Shown piece after piece: positions 13,806 to 15,243 of a stretch of DNA of 15,243 nt (position 1 is its first letter; the number at the start of each line of letters is the position of its first letter). A program made the translations under genes and the position numbers. The notes under the pieces were generated by a model. That model was not told the DNA's origin. It ran no database searches and worked only from the letters and a program-made list of their open reading frames with translations. The DNA comes from VRUE01 sp035260485 (GTDB lineage: Bacteria > Actinomycetota > Thermoleophilia > Solirubrobacterales > 70-9), in contig DATFVC010000021.1 in NCBI GenBank assembly GCA_035260485.1, positions 1 to 15,243 on the forward strand. Direction: 5' to 3'.

Positions 13806-14603
13806 CTAGCCTGACGCGGGTGCTGCGGCCCGCGCCTGGGTCGGCTTGCGGTGGCGACGGAACATCTCGCGCACCCATTTGAGGCCATGGCGCTCTTTCA
13901 GCGGCGCGCGGAAGCGTTCGAAACCCTCGGGCATCGGTTGGTCGGGAGGCAGCGGCGCTCCCTCAGGGCCGGCCAGTGGGTAGAAGAGCGAGGCTGCGGT
14001 GAGGTCGGCGACCGTGAAGGCGTCGCCGACGAGGTAGTCGCTGTCGGTCGTCTCGAGCTCGGCGTCGAGCCGGTTGAGGGCTGCCAGCACCTTGGCGCGG
14101 GAGCGCTCGGCCATCTCGGCATCGCGCGCATTGAAGCGCAGGCCGGTGAAGACCCGACCGTAGCTCACCGTGGCGGCGCTGAAACGAGCAAGTGGCGCGG
14201 GAGCCGTGCGCTTCAGCACCGAGGCGAAGCGATCTCTGTCGTTGCTCAGTTCATGCCAGACGAGCTGGCGGATCGGCGGTCCAAGTTCCTCGTCGAAGAA
14301 CTCCTCCAGCTCGAGCGCGCGGCGCCGCTGGGAGATGTCAGCCGGATACAGGGGCGGGTTGGGGAAGCGCTCCTCCAGAGCGGCGATGATCGCGGTCGAA
14401 TCGCCGATCCGCTGGCCGCCGATGCTCAGCACAGGGAGGGTGTACTGGGCGCCGCGGGTCAGCCAGAGGGCGACGGCCATGTGGGCGCCGGGGACTGGGG
14501 AGCGGCGGCGGTGCTCGACGCCCTTCCAGGCGAGCGCCCAGCGCGCCTTCTCGCTGTAGTGCGAGACGTCGATCTGCCAGAGAGTGGGGAGCTCGTCGCT
14601 CAT
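13806..14603 (-). CDS. Glutathione S-transferase-like protein
   Basis: 265 residues. The N-terminal thioredoxin-like domain has the SHYSEKARWAL segment (14-24) in place of the usual SPFSxKVR active-site helix, TLPVL with the cis-proline P57, and DS at 68-69, matching the (E/D)S motif that binds the glutathione gamma-glutamyl group. The all-alpha C-terminal domain includes DYLVGDAFTVADLTAAS (189-205), the family's N-capping/hydrophobic staple region. Since actinobacteria rarely make glutathione, the true thiol or substrate is uncertain. Start ATG 14603 has no Shine-Dalgarno. It converges with the permease pair and diverges from the dehydratase gene across 36 bases. Confidence 0.88.
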   Translation of the reverse strand: MSDELPTLWQIDVSHYSEKARWALAWKGVEHRRRSPVPGAHMAVALWLTRGAQYTLPVLSIGGQRIGDSTAIIAALEERFPNPPLYPADISQRRRALELEEFFDEELGPPIRQLVWHELSNDRDRFASVLKRTAPAPLARFSAATVSYGRVFTGLRFNARDAEMAERSRAKVLAALNRLDAELETTDSDYLVGDAFTVADLTAASLFYPLAGPEGAPLPPDQPMPEGFERFRAPLKERHGLKWVREMFRRHRKPTQARAAAPASG

Positions 14604-14639
14604 GTTTTGAACAGTCCGATTTGTGGAAGCATAGGGGCG

Positions 14640-14918
14640 ATGGCGCTATTGGGGGATTCTGAGATCGAGGCGAGGTTGGCCGAGCATCCCGGCTGGGAGC
14701 GGGACGGTTCAACGATACGCAAGAACTTCAAGCGCGGCGATTTCGTCGGCTCGGTGAATTTCGTTCAGAGCCTGGTCGAGCCGGCGGAGGCGATGAACCA
14801 CCATCCGGATCTGGAGATCTCCTGGGACACGGTTACCGTCTCGCTCTCCACCCACTCCGAGGGCGGCGTCACCGCGGCTGACTTCGAGCTCTCGGCAAAG
14901 ATCGACGCGTTGGCTTAG
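14640..14918 (+). CDS. phhB: 4a-hydroxytetrahydrobiopterin (pterin-4a-carbinolamine) dehydratase
   Basis: Small cytosolic enzyme, 92 residues, that dehydrates pterin-4a-carbinolamine to regenerate the cofactor of aromatic amino acid hydroxylases; many bacterial members have no partner hydroxylase and may serve molybdopterin or other pterin metabolism. Family motif EAMNHHPD (50-57) supplies the catalytic histidines H54 and H55; W62 and the STH segment with H72, followed by GGVTAADFELSAKID, complete the active-site signature. Length is normal. Start ATG 14640 is the first in frame after the divergent start of the transferase; GGAAG lies 10 bases and AGGGG 2 bases upstream. No hydroxylase gene is adjacent. 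Confidence 0.92.
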   Translation: MALLGDSEIEARLAEHPGWERDGSTIRKNFKRGDFVGSVNFVQSLVEPAEAMNHHPDLEISWDTVTVSLSTHSEGGVTAADFELSAKIDALA

Positions 14919-14943
14919 AGCCCCTGGCGACGCCCACCGTCGC

Positions 14944-14949
14944 TACCGT
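14944..14949 (+). promoter_or_regulatory. Possible -10 (TACCGT) for a leaderless arfB-like mRNA
   Basis: TACCGT ends 6 bases before GTG 14956, the spacing expected if the first base of the start codon is the transcription start. A -35 is not evident, and the gene could also be read through from the dehydratase gene 37 bases upstream. Confidence 0.35.
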
Positions 14950-14955
14950 GGCCGG

Positions 14956-15243
14956 GTGGCCGATGAGCTGAGAATCGACGAGCGGCTCTCGATCCCGCTG
15001 GGGGAGGTCGAGCTGCGCGCCAGTCGCTCCTCGGGACCGGGTGGCCAGCACGCCAACGTCACCGCCTCGCGAGTTGAAGCGGTGTTCGACGTGCGCGCGT
15101 CGAGCTCGCTCGACGAGTCCCAGCGGGCGCGACTGATCGAGCGCGCTGGGGCGATCATCACTGCCATTGCCCAGGAGGCTCGCGGCCAGGCGCGCAACCG
15201 CGAGCTGGCCCTGGAACGGCTGGCGCAGAAGATCGCGGCGGGG
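14956..15243 (+). CDS. arfB: ArfB-like peptidyl-tRNA hydrolase (ribosome rescue), partial
   Basis: The first 96 codons run off the window end without a stop. The product is a release-factor-like hydrolase that frees stalled ribosomes by cleaving peptidyl-tRNA. The domain-3-type catalytic segment is intact: SRSSGPGGQHANVTASRVE with GGQ at residues 29-31. The later ARGQARNRELALERLAQKI matches the family's RSQxxNRxxA helix that precedes the basic tail. There are no codon-recognition domains before the GGQ domain, which separates it from RF1/RF2. Start GTG 14956 is the only sensible one in frame; there is no Shine-Dalgarno but a TAnnnT element lies just upstream. The C-terminal basic tail that enters the mRNA channel lies beyond the window. 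Confidence 0.88.
   Translation, partial: MADELRIDERLSIPLGEVELRASRSSGPGGQHANVTASRVEAVFDVRASSSLDESQRARLIERAGAIITAIAQEARGQARNRELALERLAQKIAAG

Noticed and set aside
13851..14639. In-frame upstream extension of the dehydratase to position 13851
   Set aside because: It would run antisense through the whole transferase gene; family homology begins at ATG 14640.

Overview
The window comes from a GC-rich bacterium, most likely an actinobacterium of the Solirubrobacterales/Thermoleophilia kind. This is inferred from the base composition, the LigC-type ATP-dependent DNA ligase, the paired YrbE (MlaE-family) permeases, a TIMP-like secreted protein, and several TAnnnT -10 elements lying 6 to 9 bases upstream of start codons, as leaderless actinobacterial genes have them. 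No rRNA, tRNA, CRISPR array, integrase or insertion sequence was recognised.

Left part, minus strand (76-7854). Read in the direction of transcription there is an MFS exporter, a family-5 solute-binding lipoprotein, permease OppC, permease OppB, ATPase OppD and ATPase OppF, joined by overlaps or gaps of 1 to 13 bases. They form one tight transcription unit of about 6.8 kb encoding a complete peptide/opine/metal-chelate type ABC importer headed by an exporter. A 315-residue ATP-dependent DNA ligase follows 37 bases downstream on the same strand. Positions 1-75, beyond the ligase, hold C-rich sequence in which I see no gene.

Middle (7855-8302). A divergent intergenic region of 448 bases, visibly less GC-rich than its neighbours, holds a tandem 15-bp repeat with 20-bp spacing next to the MFS gene, then two strong consecutive hairpins (the second terminator-like) and two weaker ones. 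No protein gene is convincing there.

Right part, plus strand (8303-13796). A membrane-anchored HD-GYP cyclic-di-GMP phosphodiesterase, a zinc-dependent alcohol dehydrogenase, a small secreted TIMP-like protein carrying a 39-bp palindrome in frame, a GntR-family regulator with a near-perfect palindrome over its own promoter, and two YrbE/MlaE permeases. The usual partners of the permeases (MlaF-type ATPase and MCE/MlaD-domain proteins) are not present, so the regulator and the two permeases form a stripped-down lipid-transport locus.

Right end. A glutathione S-transferase-like gene converges on the permeases and diverges from a pterin-4a-carbinolamine dehydratase. The window ends inside an ArfB-like ribosome-rescue peptidyl-tRNA hydrolase with an intact GGQ motif.
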